Positions 12,901 through 27,900 are shown, numbered from the stretch's first letter. The stretch: 64,000 nucleotides of DNA from Holacanthus passer (GCA_025331565.1 JAFREQ010000009.1:7615501-7679500), one strand, 5' to 3'. A program made the numbers and translations. The notes: generated from the letters alone by a model not told the origin.

Positions 12901-15900
12901 AAATGCTGTGTAATGTGACGTTACGCTTGGTCTTTATTTGACAGCATCTCCCACAAACCTGTGAGCTAAAAGTAGTCATTATTTGAGCCACACACGTATT
13001 CAGTCTCAAGTTTTAAATTCCATGACACCTAAAGTGGAATAAGCAATGATGAGAAGGTGTTAGACTCACCAGAGCATGGTCGAAGCTGAAGGTGCTGATG
13101 TAATAGGCAGAGATGTCACTGTCAGCCAGAGGCTGAGATATCTGGGCAACTATACCACACTCATCTAATAAACACAGAGACAGCGAGAGAGTAGAGGAGA
13201 AATACACTGAAATTAGTATCACAATCACTAATTAATTAAGGGGTTATTTAAGAATTTTAAGATTTTAATTGCATAAAAATGATCCAGATTACAATTGGAA
13301 ATCTGTTATAGATTTCCAATTGTTGTCATTTTGTATGAAGTCTGTTCTGTATGAATTCAAACATGCATGTGAATTAAACTTACTACAGATTATCAAAAAT
13401 ATAATAGAACAACACAGGACAATAGAACTGACTCTACTGGCGGTCCCATTAAAAAAAACTACCCAATCCCTTACATATTTCACCTCAACTGACAAAAGAC
13501 ACACCCACACCAACTTTAACTTCTAAATCACATCTACAACAACATTAAGTCTAAAAAACAACAACAATGAAATTAAGTCCACCTGCATTTACAGAAGATG
13601 ATGGCAAATCACTGAGAGGTTTTTATAGGCATTCAGAGAACATGGAATGGATATCATTGGTTTGCTCTGTCTGATAGGTATTCTGTTTACATTTTTATTA
13701 TATTCGGTCAGACATGGACCATTTATAGAACCTTTACCATTTCTGATCTGATATATGTCACCAGTCCAACACCAATTGCAGCAGTTCCAGAAGCAGGTGG
13801 GACTGCACCATAGGCCTGATGCACTCTAAACTCCATCTAGAGTAATCTACTACATTTTGAGGCATTTGAAAGGGAGAGGCCTTACCAAAGCCCAGCGGTT
13901 GTCCCCCTATACGAACCATTCTCCACAGCTCCCCAGAGGAGCTGGTGAAGAGAAGATCGGCAGGAAACCTAGAACACAAAAATCAAGCACTGATTTCTAC
14001 CAAGCAAACCGAGTACGTACACATGACCATTTCAGAGGCCGACAGGGGAAAACCCTCTTCGGGCAGTCGCCAGATCAAAGCTTGCGAATACAGACGCTGC
14101 AACACCACAACACCCGCAAAGCAATGAAAACACAGGGCAACGATTACATGAATTTCAGAAGACCTACATTAAAACTGTTGTATTATAGAGCTGTTTTACT
14201 ACCTTCATTAACCCACAGCAGCTCTCACTTCACTTTATGACAATGTGGATATCATTCAATTAAAACTGCTGGTGTGGTGTCAAAGGGAGATAGTGTAAGG
14301 ATCCTTACTGTCTCTGAGCTTCGGTGTCCATCACCAATGAGATGTAGCCATCAATGAGGGAGAAGGAGAAGAACTTGATACAGTCCAAGTCCTGGCTGGG
14401 AGACGACTGCGCATTGTCTTTAGGACTAGAGAGGAGGAGAGACATTCGGTGAGACATCAGAGAGGCCAAAGGTAGTCAGCAGCATTGATTTATAGGGAGT
14501 AACTGATATTATAATAATATATGAAGTCATCAGGAACAGGAAAAAAGAGTCACAAAAAGTCACAAACAGAACAGTTATTGACAAGGAATAAGAATAAAAT
14601 GATTCAAACTTTTTGATTTGATTTATTTAATTTTCTATTTCAGCTTTAAATTTGACTATTTGGTGAACTTCTTGTTAGTTATTCCCAAATGTAACTTTTT
14701 TGGTATAAAAAAGAAAATATATTAAAAAAAAAATCTGATTCTAAAACTATAAAAAGAAAGCAAGAGGAAAAGAAAGAGATAAACAAAAGCCTTGTATGGA
14801 AGTTTGCCTGCACAATACTCGTCTATGTTTACTATATCTGAGTTTGACAAATAATCAGTGTATCCCATACTCAAGTTTTCGGAAATCATATCAGTGCACA
14901 ATAAACTGATGTGAAATAATTACTGTTACTATATGTGTAATGTGTAAAACCTGCACTAATCATAAACCATAAGTCAGCTGGGGTCTAGTTTGCATCATGT
15001 GCTGCCACCTTGTGTTTTAGAGCGGTACTGCAGTGGTATGAGCAAGTGGCATCTCACCTGTTGGAGTAAAAAAGGACATCGATGAGCGTGGTGGCGATGG
15101 ACGGCAGCGTGTCCGGGTCCAGAGACATGACGCAGAACTGGTTCTGGGGGATCAGCACCGGGTGAACTGTAGGCTGGATGGCTGGAAGAGCACGGACAGT
15201 ATTAGTTTGTAGTCTGCAACAGAGGTACTGTGCAGCCTGTACTTCTGTATCAAATGCATGTACTCTGTTAACTCATATGCAGTAAGAGTAGAGTTACTTC
15301 TCAAAAAGGGACAGAGATGTTGCTGCAGTTTCATGCTTTAGTTTTAAAGAAAAACAGACAGCTTGAAACTGTAACAATCCCTCTTTCCTGTTCTGAAAAA
15401 AATCTACTCGTATACTTATTAAATATCAGTGGATGCCCAGACATTTTTACTCTTTTAACAGTTTTACAAATTTCTAGTTGTACAAAGCTTTGGTGGAGAA
15501 CATTTTGTGTTTGGATTTGGTTACAAGCTCTTTGAAACCCCTGATCTCCTAGATATGAGGCATTCTTTTAGTCCATATTTTTCTACATTTTGACAAACAC
15601 AAAAAGCCTGATGACTTTCTGGTGGAATTTTTTTTGTTGTTGTTTTTTAACCAGATTTGCAATGGACATTGAGGACAACGCTATCATCAGAAAGTGGAAG
15701 TCTATTCAGCGGCTTGAAGCTGGATTTGACAGTTGACAGCCATGTTTCATAATTTGACTGGTCCTTGGTGAGAAACCAATAACTCACCTCCCTCTCTATT
15801 AATGCCTGCCACATTTTCTCAACTTTATTTTTATCTTCTCCTTCAGTCTCGCAGATGAAAGTCGTGAAATTAGAACTGTAATTAGGTCACTACTGTTCCC

Positions 15901-18900
15901 GACAGTTTGCATTCTGTAAAAGAAAACAGCATAGCTTGTGGGTGAAAAGTTTCCCAACTAGTCTGACGTAACTGTCGAGCTAAAAAACAAACATGCTCTT
16001 CGTAGATGTTGACACAAAGCCAACATGTTAGAGATGTAAAGATATGAAAGATTGTCGGAGGGTGGACATGTTTTTCAGCATTGTACAGCATGTCCTGTAC
16101 TTCACTGCGATGTGAAAAGACCTTCCTGCAAAGGACGCAGTTCCTTTATGTTTGAAATCTAATGTGGACGCAGTCTGTTTGCATAATATAATGTCATGTA
16201 CTGTAATGTTTGTTTAAGTCAAACGTGGCTTTGTTAAGCACAGCAGGCGTCCTTGAACATACTAATAACAAGGGGAACACAGAGTTTATTTAATGTCAAA
16301 AAAAGGCTGAGCTTGGACATAAAATAACTACAGACAAGCACTATTGTTTCTGCAACTTAATATTTCAATAATGAATCTATTAGTCAATTTCATTTAAGTG
16401 GATTTTCTAAATTTTCTTCCTTGGTGCCATTTCTAAAAAAAAAGACAACAAAACAAAAAAACGTTGGAGATTGGAGAGAGGCTGGTTCGTGATGTGTGTC
16501 TAGTCGGGTTGTCCCATTAGCCTTTTACACTTTATTGTTTGGACATATAGACACATAGATGATGGAACATCACTGACTTCAAATATCCATGTGAGACACT
16601 GGTTTTTAACATTTACAGTGAACAAGTCAATTCTTTCCAAACATGACATCACTGTGGCAGCACTGCTGAGTTTAAAATAATATCAGAGGAACAACAGATT
16701 ACAGAGCATGAGCAACAAAATCGTGGTGCCTATTTGACACAATTTTACACCCTCTGTTTCACTTTGCACAAAGAACCTGAAGGTGGTGCTAGAGGATCTT
16801 AACTGTATCCTCTGAGGCGAGCTCGATCGATACCTCAGAGGTAAGTGAATTCATACTTGACATGACTGTGACCTCTACCTTCCTTTGCCGTTCTTCTGGA
16901 GGCCGTTGGAAACATCCAGACAGTGCACAGGGACGGACTCTCCTCCCACCTCCTTGTAGATATTGAACTCCTCCTCCAGAGTGCTGATGACTACAGACAG
17001 GTCTTTCTCTCTCACCTACGCAACATAGATGTGGAACATAAATATCTATGGTTTTACAGCAAACTCTTTGATAAATAATCCTGTTTATGTACAGTATATA
17101 CAGACTACAATGAATAAATGTGCAGTGTTCCAGTATATGTGGTTTCATGTCAGACACAACATGATTCACCTTAAAGGAATACTTCAGCTCAACGAGCATG
17201 TCGACCATTAATATACTTGCTGACACAAACGTCTGTCAAGGTGTTATCTATTTTGGCCCACTTAATACTTTCACATGTAATACATCAACTAACTTTTCAG
17301 TGCTCTCAGCTCTTTTGGGAATTCATTCTTCCTTGACTGCAAAATTGGTGAGTGGACAAAATGCAGACACCGACACCGGCTCCTTTTGTCTGGCAGAGCT
17401 CAGTAGGTGAAAGTCTTCGCTGCCAGATTAGAGGAGTGGTGTTTTCATACACTTCAAGAGTCTGAAAAGTTGCTCCACATATCTCTTAATTATACAACAG
17501 TGAACAGCTCAGAGTGGCTCTTTCATTTTAACAAGACACTTGCGAGCGCTGATTGGACTCGAGTGGAATAAAGCTAAAAAAGTAAAAAGACTAAAGTAGA
17601 TGGGACTCACCAGGATGAAGTCGGTCTGATAAGTGGAGAGCATGAAGACGGAGACGTGCTGCTGGGCCAGAGGGGCGATGACCGACTTGGCAATCTTGGT
17701 AACGCCAACAGCCTGTGAGCTGCTGGAGGCATTGCCATTGGAGACCACGTTGAGCGGCAGCCAGATGGAGCTCTCTACCTTGAGATGCTCTGAGGGCTGG
17801 AGCTCTGAGTGAGGTCAAGAGCAGAAAAATTGGTCACTGAGTCAGTGGGCATCTGTACACTATGTATGACTTTATACTAACATGCAACCATGATTTTAAA
17901 AAGTCAGGATGCTGTGTAAAATGTAAATAAAAACAGATGCAATCATTCATTCAACTGTTTGACAACAACAGTTTTACAAAGTGTTTCTGAGTCCATGTAG
18001 TAATCTCCTTCATTCAACCATGTGTTTGACAAAGTGTTGAACCCCTCTCCATCCTCGCTTGTGAATGACTTGAGTCTTTCCAGGATGAACCTTTCCTACC
18101 CAATCATGATACTATCACCTGTTACCAATGAACCTGTTTACCTGTGGAATGATCCAAACAGGTGTTTTTGGATCAGTCCACAACTTTCACAGTCTTATGT
18201 TGCTCCTGTCCCAACTTGTTTGAAACGTGTTGCTGCCATCAACCTCAGAATAAGCAGATACTTTCAAAATCCAATTAAGCTGATGAGGATTAAATATATT
18301 CTCTTTGTCCTGTTTTCAACTGAGTTTATGTCCAAAAGGTTGGGCAAATTATCACATTCTGTTTGATTAATGTTGAACATGATTGAAAAATGTGAAAAAA
18401 GTTTTTTCAGACTATAGGTTACTGTTTCAACAGCATTTCAATGACTACATATCAGTGTCCTAACTACACATTAAAATATAGTCATTCAGATGCTGTTGAT
18501 GCTGTTTTAAAGGGGCACTCCATTCCATCTTTTACACATTAAGGTCAGTTGAGTACAACTCAACCTGCAAAAATAGCTGCATGATGTCTTCTGCAGCTCT
18601 GGGGGGGGGGTGTCTATTTGACAGAGCACATGCATCATAAACTGGGGTCATGGAGTTTGAAAGATGAGGGCATTTAACAGGCAGGGAAGGTCTGATGAAA
18701 TATGCTCCCGTGTTGCATCATGGGAAATGTAGGACACAGCATTTTCGGAACTTGGCCCATAGTAGAGATTAAAAGAGTCAAGATATCTCAGCCTTTGCTC
18801 TGCCAGTGCCCAACCTTTATGAATGTGCAATACTGAAACGCTTAAGCACCCCTTTAACTTACCAGCCTAGATATCACTTGACCTTCAAATCAACAAATCT

Positions 18901-21900
18901 GTGGTTACTGGGTGGATTTGGGATCTCCCTTGTGTTACCATAAAAAAAGAAAGTGGTTTTAATATGCTTTCAAAAAAAGAAACCACTTCTGGAAAATAAT
19001 GGTGCAACCACCACACAAATAAGAAAACAAAGAGATGTGGACGAGGCTGAGCTCATTCAAAACTTCCCAAATTGTGTGACTCACGCAGTATGTTAAGGAA
19101 ACTGGTAAACAAAGGAGGATGGCAAAATATTTTATTAGACTAATGAAAAGGGACTTTGAAATAACCAATGCAAATACTGTTAGTATCAGCTTTACATTAT
19201 GCGTGAGTATTAAAGCCAAACAAAGAAAAAAGCCAAATCAGCAATGTCAGAAATCCAGTTTCACCTACGTTAAAATAAAATCCTGCAAAACTATTCCAAA
19301 CTGCACCAGTGAAGAGGAACAGCAGTCACAAGCTACAACAAACCACAAGAAATGAGACAGATGTACTCTATACAATCTATAGGAGACCTCCATGCAACCA
19401 ACATGAAGTGTTTCACATCTGTATCTCATTACAACTTCGTGTTACCGGTGATGTATCTTTATGTTCATGAGAACTATGTGGCAGCTTTAAGTAACAACTT
19501 CCTCTTCTTTGCAGCTCAGTATAACGTGTAAACACTTCCTCTCCCCCACCTCCGGTCTCTTCCTTCACCACGGAGACCTACAACACCCCTACTATTTAAA
19601 CCACAGTCACAAGCTAAACTCATGCACAGGAGAGGCCAACCAAACCTACACCACCACAGAATACTTGGCCTTAGAACGAGACCTGATACCAATGCATTCG
19701 GTAGGTGCTAAGGAAGGGTCAAAGTTCAAACGGGGTGCTCGCTCAGGCGTGGCTGTGAAAACCTGCGTGTGTAAGCAAAAATGGAAAAGCAGGATATTCC
19801 ACTCTTCGTGCCTGAACAAGACTGGAATGGATGCTGGAAGCTACATGGGAAACAGGTGTCTATCCAGGAAGTAAGCAAGGGGCTGAAAGAAAGAGATAGT
19901 GGGGTGACAACTTCCAGAGATGTGCACCCCACCCCTTTGAGTGTCGCTTGAATAACAGGTCAAGTAAAGAACGGACACATGAATAGTTTGCTAATTCTTC
20001 ATATGCTGCTCGACTTGCACAAGAACAAAGAACTTCTGAGTAGGAGAGAAAAGTTTTTTTAAATGTTTGAGATTCATCTTCATTTAAAGCCTCAGAAATC
20101 TTAAGAGGAGGCACAAAACTTTTTGGTTATGGTTTCTGTACCATTCATCTAACTAAAAACATTACTGGTGTCTACCTCCAGCAGTGAATCCTCCTTTATC
20201 TTTTTCTTTACTCCCCTTCAAAAGAGCCACTGTTCTGGTTGGCATAATTTGTCACAGACGGCCCCTTGTGGCTTTGCTACGCCAGCTTTCACCTCTTAAA
20301 ATAGGCACTCAGCTAGAAGGAGAGCAAAGGAGACAGGGAGGGAAACAGAACACCCGGAGGCAATATATGCCTTTAACAAGTACATCTGTGTAAAAGGACC
20401 AGATAGAAATGGCTGTACGACAAAAACTTATACTGTGGACTGTGTCCCAAGAGAGTATTCAGACAGCAGGGTATCTGTTAGAGGCAAAACACTGATGCAC
20501 ATTTTCTATTTCAATTTGTGAATCTATCTGTTATCTTCTTGAATAGTGTGTCTGAATTGTTCAGTACGTAAAAACTAGATTAAAAGTAATGCCCATGCCA
20601 TCACAACAGACCAAAAGTGGTGCCTTAATAAGTCAAAAATTGCTTTAATTGTCTGACCTACACTCAGAAAACATGAAAATATTTAATTCAAAATTATTTT
20701 TTAAAGAAAAGGAAATGACAAAAAAAAAAATGAACTCATTGATTGACTAAAAATATCTGTTAATCTTATTGATCACCCATCACGTCCACCTCCAGCAAAC
20801 ACAAACAGCTGTGAACAACTGAGAAATTTGACTTAACTTTTTTTCTGTTGAAATGCTCTCAAGTCCTGACAAACTGTTTAATTAGGGGTTTTAACTTTAA
20901 GTGCAGCTTGAATTTTAGGTCCCAAAGAGGGAAAACAGTTTTTCTGTAAAGCTGCACTTTCAGTCAGAGGCACTGAACAGCACCAACAACTAAACTGCAC
21001 ACAAATAAACTCTTACATCCACCAACCTTCTCTGTCTGTGATACTTTACACCAAAGGGATGATAATGGTGAGTCCAGGTTTCTTAGGACAGAACTCTCAC
21101 TCACTGGTGTTAAGGAAATTTTACACTTTCTAACCAGTGAAAATACCCAACACCAGGAGAGGGAGTTCAAAAACTTGGATCTCTACTTCTTTTAAGCTGA
21201 CTTGTTTTTGCACACACTTTGAGTTATGTACAGCTTTATTTCCTAGATTGTAGGACGTATACAGGAGTGTATACACCAACCTGTGTGTGAGGTCTGTGAA
21301 GGGAACAAAGAAGGAAGGAAATAACATAAGATGTGTAAAATAACATGTCCTGTGCTGTGGCATAATTCAAGACTACATAATACTTAGTAGCTAACCATGT
21401 TGTTGTTGATGTGCCTGATCTTTGGGAGCGGTGTGGTTGGATTGTGGAGATTCTCACAGCTGATAAATACTAAAATGAATAATGGTGAGATGTTTTCAGA
21501 AAACAAAAAATAAAGTACTGAATCTTAGCAAAAAACATTTTGCTTTCTCTTTGTTAAAAGAGCACTCAAGCAATTACAACTCACCAAAGACAAATTAAAA
21601 AAAAAAAAAAGGCCAAAAATGATGCAGCAGAACAAGATTTCCCTTTTATGGGTCAAGCTCCAAAAAAGCTGGATCCAGCAATTTCCAGAATACAAATCCA
21701 TAGCATCCCTTCAAGACCTGCTGTGTCTGGTAAATGCATGTCTGTCAAACTCCACATCCCAAGTTTGTGACATCCTACGGTGAGATAACCTCAATATCAC
21801 TGAGGTCACTTGTGGACTTGACAAAGCTAACCCAGAGCCACAAAATAAATGATACAACAGTCTTCACAGGCTGAATAGTTCTCCCTATGAAATGTAAACT

Positions 21901-24900
21901 AATCTTGAAGAGTGGAGTTCCCCTTTGAGTTTCAAATTTGAAAGTTGCAGTAGGTTCCCTAAATCATTGTTCGGTTGACGTACATCAATTTATGTCTTGC
22001 ATCATTATCTGTTAGTCCCAAATATCAAGGCAAATCTCCAGCTGCCAAATGTTATACTTATTGTATATTAGTACACAGTGTATACTTTATGGCATCACTA
22101 TAATGTGCAATTGGGGGACAGTGTGGGAGCACAACCTCTGCAAGTAATGAAAGGTGTTTTACCTTTAAATCCCTCCTCATCAAGGACGACCGTGTAGTTC
22201 TCCGGTGTCTCCGTCAAACTGAAAAACTTACATCTAAAACAAGAGAGGGAGAGCAGATGGAGAGGGTTGGAGATTGAGAAAAGCAGGAGATAAGGAAGAG
22301 AGAGGAAGGAGAAAGGGAGTGAGAGAACATTGTTATTCATCCAGTTCAGATTTTCATGATAACAGTTACCAGGAATCAAGTAAATGGGGTTCCCCGAAAT
22401 TGGTTTCAGGACCCGCTGTCACTCAATTAGCACGAGGCCAAGCTCAGCATTATGCCAGCGTCGCCCCTTTGTCTACAGCAAATGATGGGTAACACAACAA
22501 ACTGGGGCATTGCAACTGCTGCATTCAAGGACCAAGACCGGGCGACTGAGCAACATCACTCTGAATGTGACGATATGCAAGTTTCAGAATTCACAGGCGT
22601 GTATATATGCATCTGCTGGGAAAATGAAACGTAGAACTTGCTGAAAGGTCTTTGCACCAGCAGCACTTAGGTCTGTCTTTGAGTCATCCACCCATCAACA
22701 AACCTTTGCTGCCTTCTTCCACCTTGTTCTAAATAAAGAGCCACTTTGGTTAATTATTTGAAAAGGCTGTGCTGATTTGCCAACTGATACACTCCACTGG
22801 GGTTAAACATTTTGACAAATACAGGAAAAATGGCCAGCCACTATCAAGTTGTTATTTGCCCTCGACAAGAATGAATCATTAAATTATTTGCTTACAATTC
22901 ACAAAACCTACCAAAAGCATTGACTTTCAAAGACTGCTGCTTGTTCTGACCAGTATTCATTTATACTGAATGTCACCTTTGTAAAAAAAAAAAGTATTGA
23001 AAAACACCTTTTCTTGGATTGCATCAGCTTTTGAGGCCAGTGTCAAATCAAGTTTCTGGATGGGATAAATTATTTTGTTCTACATCCAAAGAAATGTCCT
23101 TGGTATGTGTAACAGGAAAAACAAGGAGACTGGGATAGAGCTGGATCATTAGTTGAGCTGTAGGCAGAGAGAATTGATTACTGTCTAACTGAGGAGCTGG
23201 ACTTCGCCGACAGCCTCTTGTTCACTTGGACATTAATGGCAACTTTGACAAGACAAACTGGTGTTCAATCTTCCCTGGCCAGTCCAAACTAAATGCTTTT
23301 ACTTCGAGCCTTCAATCCTACAACTCTTGAGGGCTTCAAGGTTAAGGCTGTTGTGGCTTTTTCAGGCTCTGAGGAAGATATCCTCCCAGGGTCAAGACAA
23401 GATATGAAAGTGTCTGTAAGTTTGCGAACATTTTCAAATTTTGGATGTTAAGCTCTGAAATGTTGCGCAATTTCAACATAGAATTGTAAAAGGGTTTACA
23501 AGTATGTCTGCTTATTATCTGGTAAATGCTTTGTTTCTATCTGCATATGATACAGTAAATACTGCATGAGAAAATAACCCCTGTATTATTTATCCACTGA
23601 GAATATCACTGAACAAAAACTTTCAAATTACCAACCAAAGGCTCATCCTTTTCAGCCCTGGAGGAGCGAACTGGGTGAATTTTAAGCAACAGCTTGACAT
23701 TTGAGAAATGCATTTATTAGACCTAGATGAGAAATAAAGCTGAGTGCATCTTCAGAAACAAAGGCATTTAACTTTTCTTTGATATACAAATTATCTCTGT
23801 AGAGCAACGGAGGATGGTGGTGATGTCCACTAACAGTTGGACACAAGAAGACATCAAATACAAAATACCACCTGTGCTAATGGCTCAAAGCAGCCAAAAG
23901 AAAGCCTCAGTCCTCAGAAGCTTTTTCAGTTCTGTAATGAGAAGATATGAGCACTTTCTACATGGATGACCTCTCTTTGTTTTCTTTGAATCCCTAAAAA
24001 GGAAGCTCCACATGTTCCTGTTTTCTTAAAGTGTCTCACTGGAGATGCACTTTCCTCTTCCTCTGATTATCAGTCAGCTGAGGCTATTACAGTAGAGGCC
24101 TGAGTAAGACTGCCAAACTCCTGACTCAGCAAAAAGTAATCCCTGCCATGAGATGGGACGATCACCCCACACAGAGAGACAAAGAGAGAAGCAGAGACAG
24201 AACACTGTAACACTAACTATCAGCTGTGGTGGCGAGCTGAGCCAGCCCATTGTGTTATAATACCCCCCTCATTTCCTGTTGACCCTTCACCTTCCCCAGT
24301 TCACAGTTTCCTGCAGGTAGTGTATGCCAAGCATCTGCCCTGCGGGTGAGAACGATCATGGATCTTTATCACATGTGGCGTGTTTTTGGAGGGGACAATG
24401 AAGGATCTTATAGTACACCTGCGAGGCAGCCAAACCTCAGCAATGCTTGTGTGTTGACGAGCAACCTGAGGGACATCCATCTGTGAGTCAACTGTGCTCG
24501 CTTGGTTTCCTGTTGTGAAGTTCAGATGAGACAGATAAGACACCTCACCTAAGTTTCATTACAGCTTACTGACAAACACGCTGGAAAATCCATTTGCCTA
24601 ACATTGTTTTTCTATCGCTATTCAATCCTCTTCATCACTCAGTCAAATACCATTTAGACCAAATATGTGCAGGTTTTTTAAACCTGGGTGAACCTGCTAA
24701 ACAGAGGGAAACAGAGAATAAAAGAAAGCAGCACGGAGGCAAGTGACAATGTTACAGTTACTTTTTTATAATTCTCTCTTTCAAACCCAACACCGACTGA
24801 GCCATACTGCTGTTGCACCTTGTCCCCTTATTTATTGTAAAAAAAAAAAATTTAATAATAATGCACAATAGTTATGTACCACATCATTTAGTAGAGTAGT

Positions 24901-27900
24901 AGCAGTAGAACTTGGTAGAATCAGCAACTTAATGTAAAGCTTTCTGCAGCCAGCCATATCACCCTTGTCTTCACAAGTAGAGGACAAATAGAGTCCAAAG
25001 GATGAACAGTACCTAAAGGCTGGCTTATGCTCAAACAGAACTGGTTTGTATCATGTGTTGTTCATAGCCAATCACAGTGCGAGGTGGGTGGGAATGCCGG
25101 ATCTTCTGTTTCACAAAGTTACAAAAAAGGTCAGACGATGGTGAAAGGTGTGGCCATCCGACAAGCACTCCTGAAGAAGCATATGAGCAGCTTAAGAGGT
25201 GTGTTTAGCTTCAACAAAGACAAAAACACAAAAAGAGACAAAGACATGAAACAAAAATGGACAAAAAAAAAACTGACACCAACCCTTCCTTTTGCATCAC
25301 GATCAACTGAAATAAATACGTTTACAATTCATTCATGTTATTGTAAATATCCTGTACATATCTTTTTGATTCTGATTTTATTCTCTATTCTTTTTTTTGT
25401 AATTTCTATTTTTTACCTCAAAATGGTGTTCATTGAGGAAGGCAAAGGAAAAATATCATTGTACAGTGAAACTGCGCAATATGACAATAAAAGCTTCGAC
25501 CTTGACCCCACAAAAGAATTTGATTAGATTAATCAAGTGACTCGTTTGTCAATTTATCACTCAGCATTTGTTAGTTTTAGCTTCTCTAATTTGCAGGTTT
25601 TCTCAGTTTTATATCACTGTATTTTGAATAATCTCTTTGGTTTTGGACTGTTGGTTTATTGGGAACATGCCATATGCATCTCATTAATCACTCGGTGATT
25701 AATCGACTAATATAACTATAACTAACATGTTTGCACAACATTCTGCAACAGTGCCACGCAGCCTGTGTGTGTGAACACTGGTGATAAAGAGTTTGAAAAA
25801 CAAACTCCTTCTATTGAGGCGTAAAGGAACATGAAAAGGAGGAGGCGGAAAATAACCAAAGGGACGAGGACGCAACAGGTAGCCAGGGAGCGGCCGAGTG
25901 GGGAAGATGAAAACCAAGCACACAAGAGTCTGGACTTTGATCCAGCTGCACAAACCCGGCGGGTGGTCGCGGCGGTGAGGCAGCGAGGGTTGGCGGTGGT
26001 GGGGTTTAAGCAACTGATGCTCCAGCTGAGGAAACGTGATAAGAGCGCAGCAAACTGATGTTGTCGAAGTGTGAGGAGCGAGCCTCGAGCTATCTCAGCC
26101 CCATCAGCAGTGGACGACCAAAGCTACCTTCGCAGCTTCCACCGAACCCGTCTACAGCGTTCTCACGGGCTCCTCTTTTTTCAGAACAATGGGGATGTTT
26201 TTTTTTTCTAGAAATCCCTGTTTGTTATGGAGGGAGGGAGGGGGGGCGGCCTTGTGTAAACGAGGGGAGCGAGACAGATCACTGGAGCAGACAAGTGGAA
26301 AGCTCCCCACTGGGTTTCTGGCTTTATTCCAACCCATGCTCTCGTTTAGTGAGCCGCCGAAGAGAAGAAAGGAGGACTGTGTGGAGCCTGCAGGCCTGCA
26401 TCCACTGTACAGCAAGACCAATATACTGGGCTGATACTGGTCTTTGATTATCACCACACCCATAAAGCACAATAGAAGACTGCAAACAAACAGTCAGCCT
26501 ATGCTCCATATCACATCAAGGATTCATTCACATAGTGTGTTTTCATGCATACATTGAGTGCATGAAGACACACAAATTCCCACATAGCTTAAAGATCAAA
26601 TGTCACTTTCGAGGGTATTTAACTTGTCTCATATCTTCACCCTCTTGAAGTCATGTAGCTTTAATAACTCTAAACACAGCTGACCTTCACAGATTAACAG
26701 TGTCACTGATAGAAGGGGTTTTATTTCTACACCAGACACAGCATGCAACTACTGTCATCCTCTGCACCGAGGCGTCTCAATGCATCAGCCGTGTTGGACG
26801 ACGTTGAAGGAAAATGTATATATCATACAATTTAGGATAAGCCCGGCTCCTAGAAGTGATTACCTCCTTAAAATTCTGCTCAGGACTGCTTTCAAATCAC
26901 TTTGCGCACATTCTCGCTGAGCTGTTCTCTAATGAATAGTGGGGGCCTGAGAGAGGGAGACGGCTAAAACCAACCGAGGCAATCAGGCTTGTTTTTCACT
27001 CTGTGATTGTTTGGAGTTGCCATGAACTCAATCTTGTCCACCACTCCCCAGTCTGCATTGTCTATAGTTTGAACAGAGGAAGAAATAAAAAGCATAGACA
27101 AAAAAAACCCAACAACCCTGCTACAGAAAAAGAACAGGAAAAACGTATGATGCCATACTGTACCTCCAAAGCAAGAACAACAAAACAGTGAAACTCAGAC
27201 AGGCCTGCTTATCCAAAGAAGTGCAGCCTGCAGGCTTTTTTTTTCTGGACCGTTCTGGGCTCTGAGCCTGTTTGAATGAAAATGTAGGCTCACACAATAA
27301 AATCAAATGCTGACTTTAAATCTGGGTGCAGTTCCTGATCATTCAGAATTACTCATCACAAACCCGTAGGACCGTACGTTAGAAAAAACTGATGTAAGTT
27401 CATGTGTGTATTATTCACAGTGACTTGTTATTTTTTTTCACTAAGAGCAGCACAGTAGTCTACAGGGTGGTGCGATTCATCATGACGTAGAGTGTCTGGT
27501 ATGGACATGTCAAAACTTAGTGTATTGCCTGACACTATGTGATAAATGAGCGCTGATGGGTGCAGGCGAGCGTGAATGGATGTGAGGCGTCTGACAGACA
27601 AATATACAAGACCTAAATCTTCTCTGTGCCAGTTGACAAGAATTCTACAAGTGTTTTCCAGGACCATGCAGGCACGAGCTCGTCCTGCTGCCTGGTAAAC
27701 TGATCATTAAAGGGCCGTTCTGTAGACTCATATTATGCTTACAATGAGCAAATCTTCAAAAATAGTGTGACATCTATACTTTAGAGCACAAAGGCGACCA
27801 GAGGAGGAAAAGCTCCACTGACATTTGCCTACAACTTCTTTGTAACTTGAGAGCAGCGGTAGCCGAGCCTCTGCTCGAGCTACATCATGGGCAACTTGGA

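Noticed and set aside
13289..13526. Mirror-image frames on both strands near 13300
   Set aside because: A short palindromic stretch (ttggaaatctgttatagat and its inverse) produces open frames on both strands; no gene.
18022..18366. A 114-codon frame sharing an amino-acid block with a frame at 11128-11397
   Set aside because: The shared block comes from two copies of one non-coding repeat; the frames are not maintained at the ends.
19509..19874. A 121-codon frame in castor1 intron 2
   Set aside because: No resemblance to a known protein and no neighbouring exon of the same strand.
25027..25527. A 166-codon plus-strand frame
   Set aside because: Its C-terminal half is a LINE 3' tail and its N-terminal half shows no family pattern or splice partners.
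26058..26447. Overlapping frames of 129 and 81 codons in the CpG-rich block
   Set aside because: Long frames are expected in GC-rich DNA. Both strands are open and no domain is recognisable.
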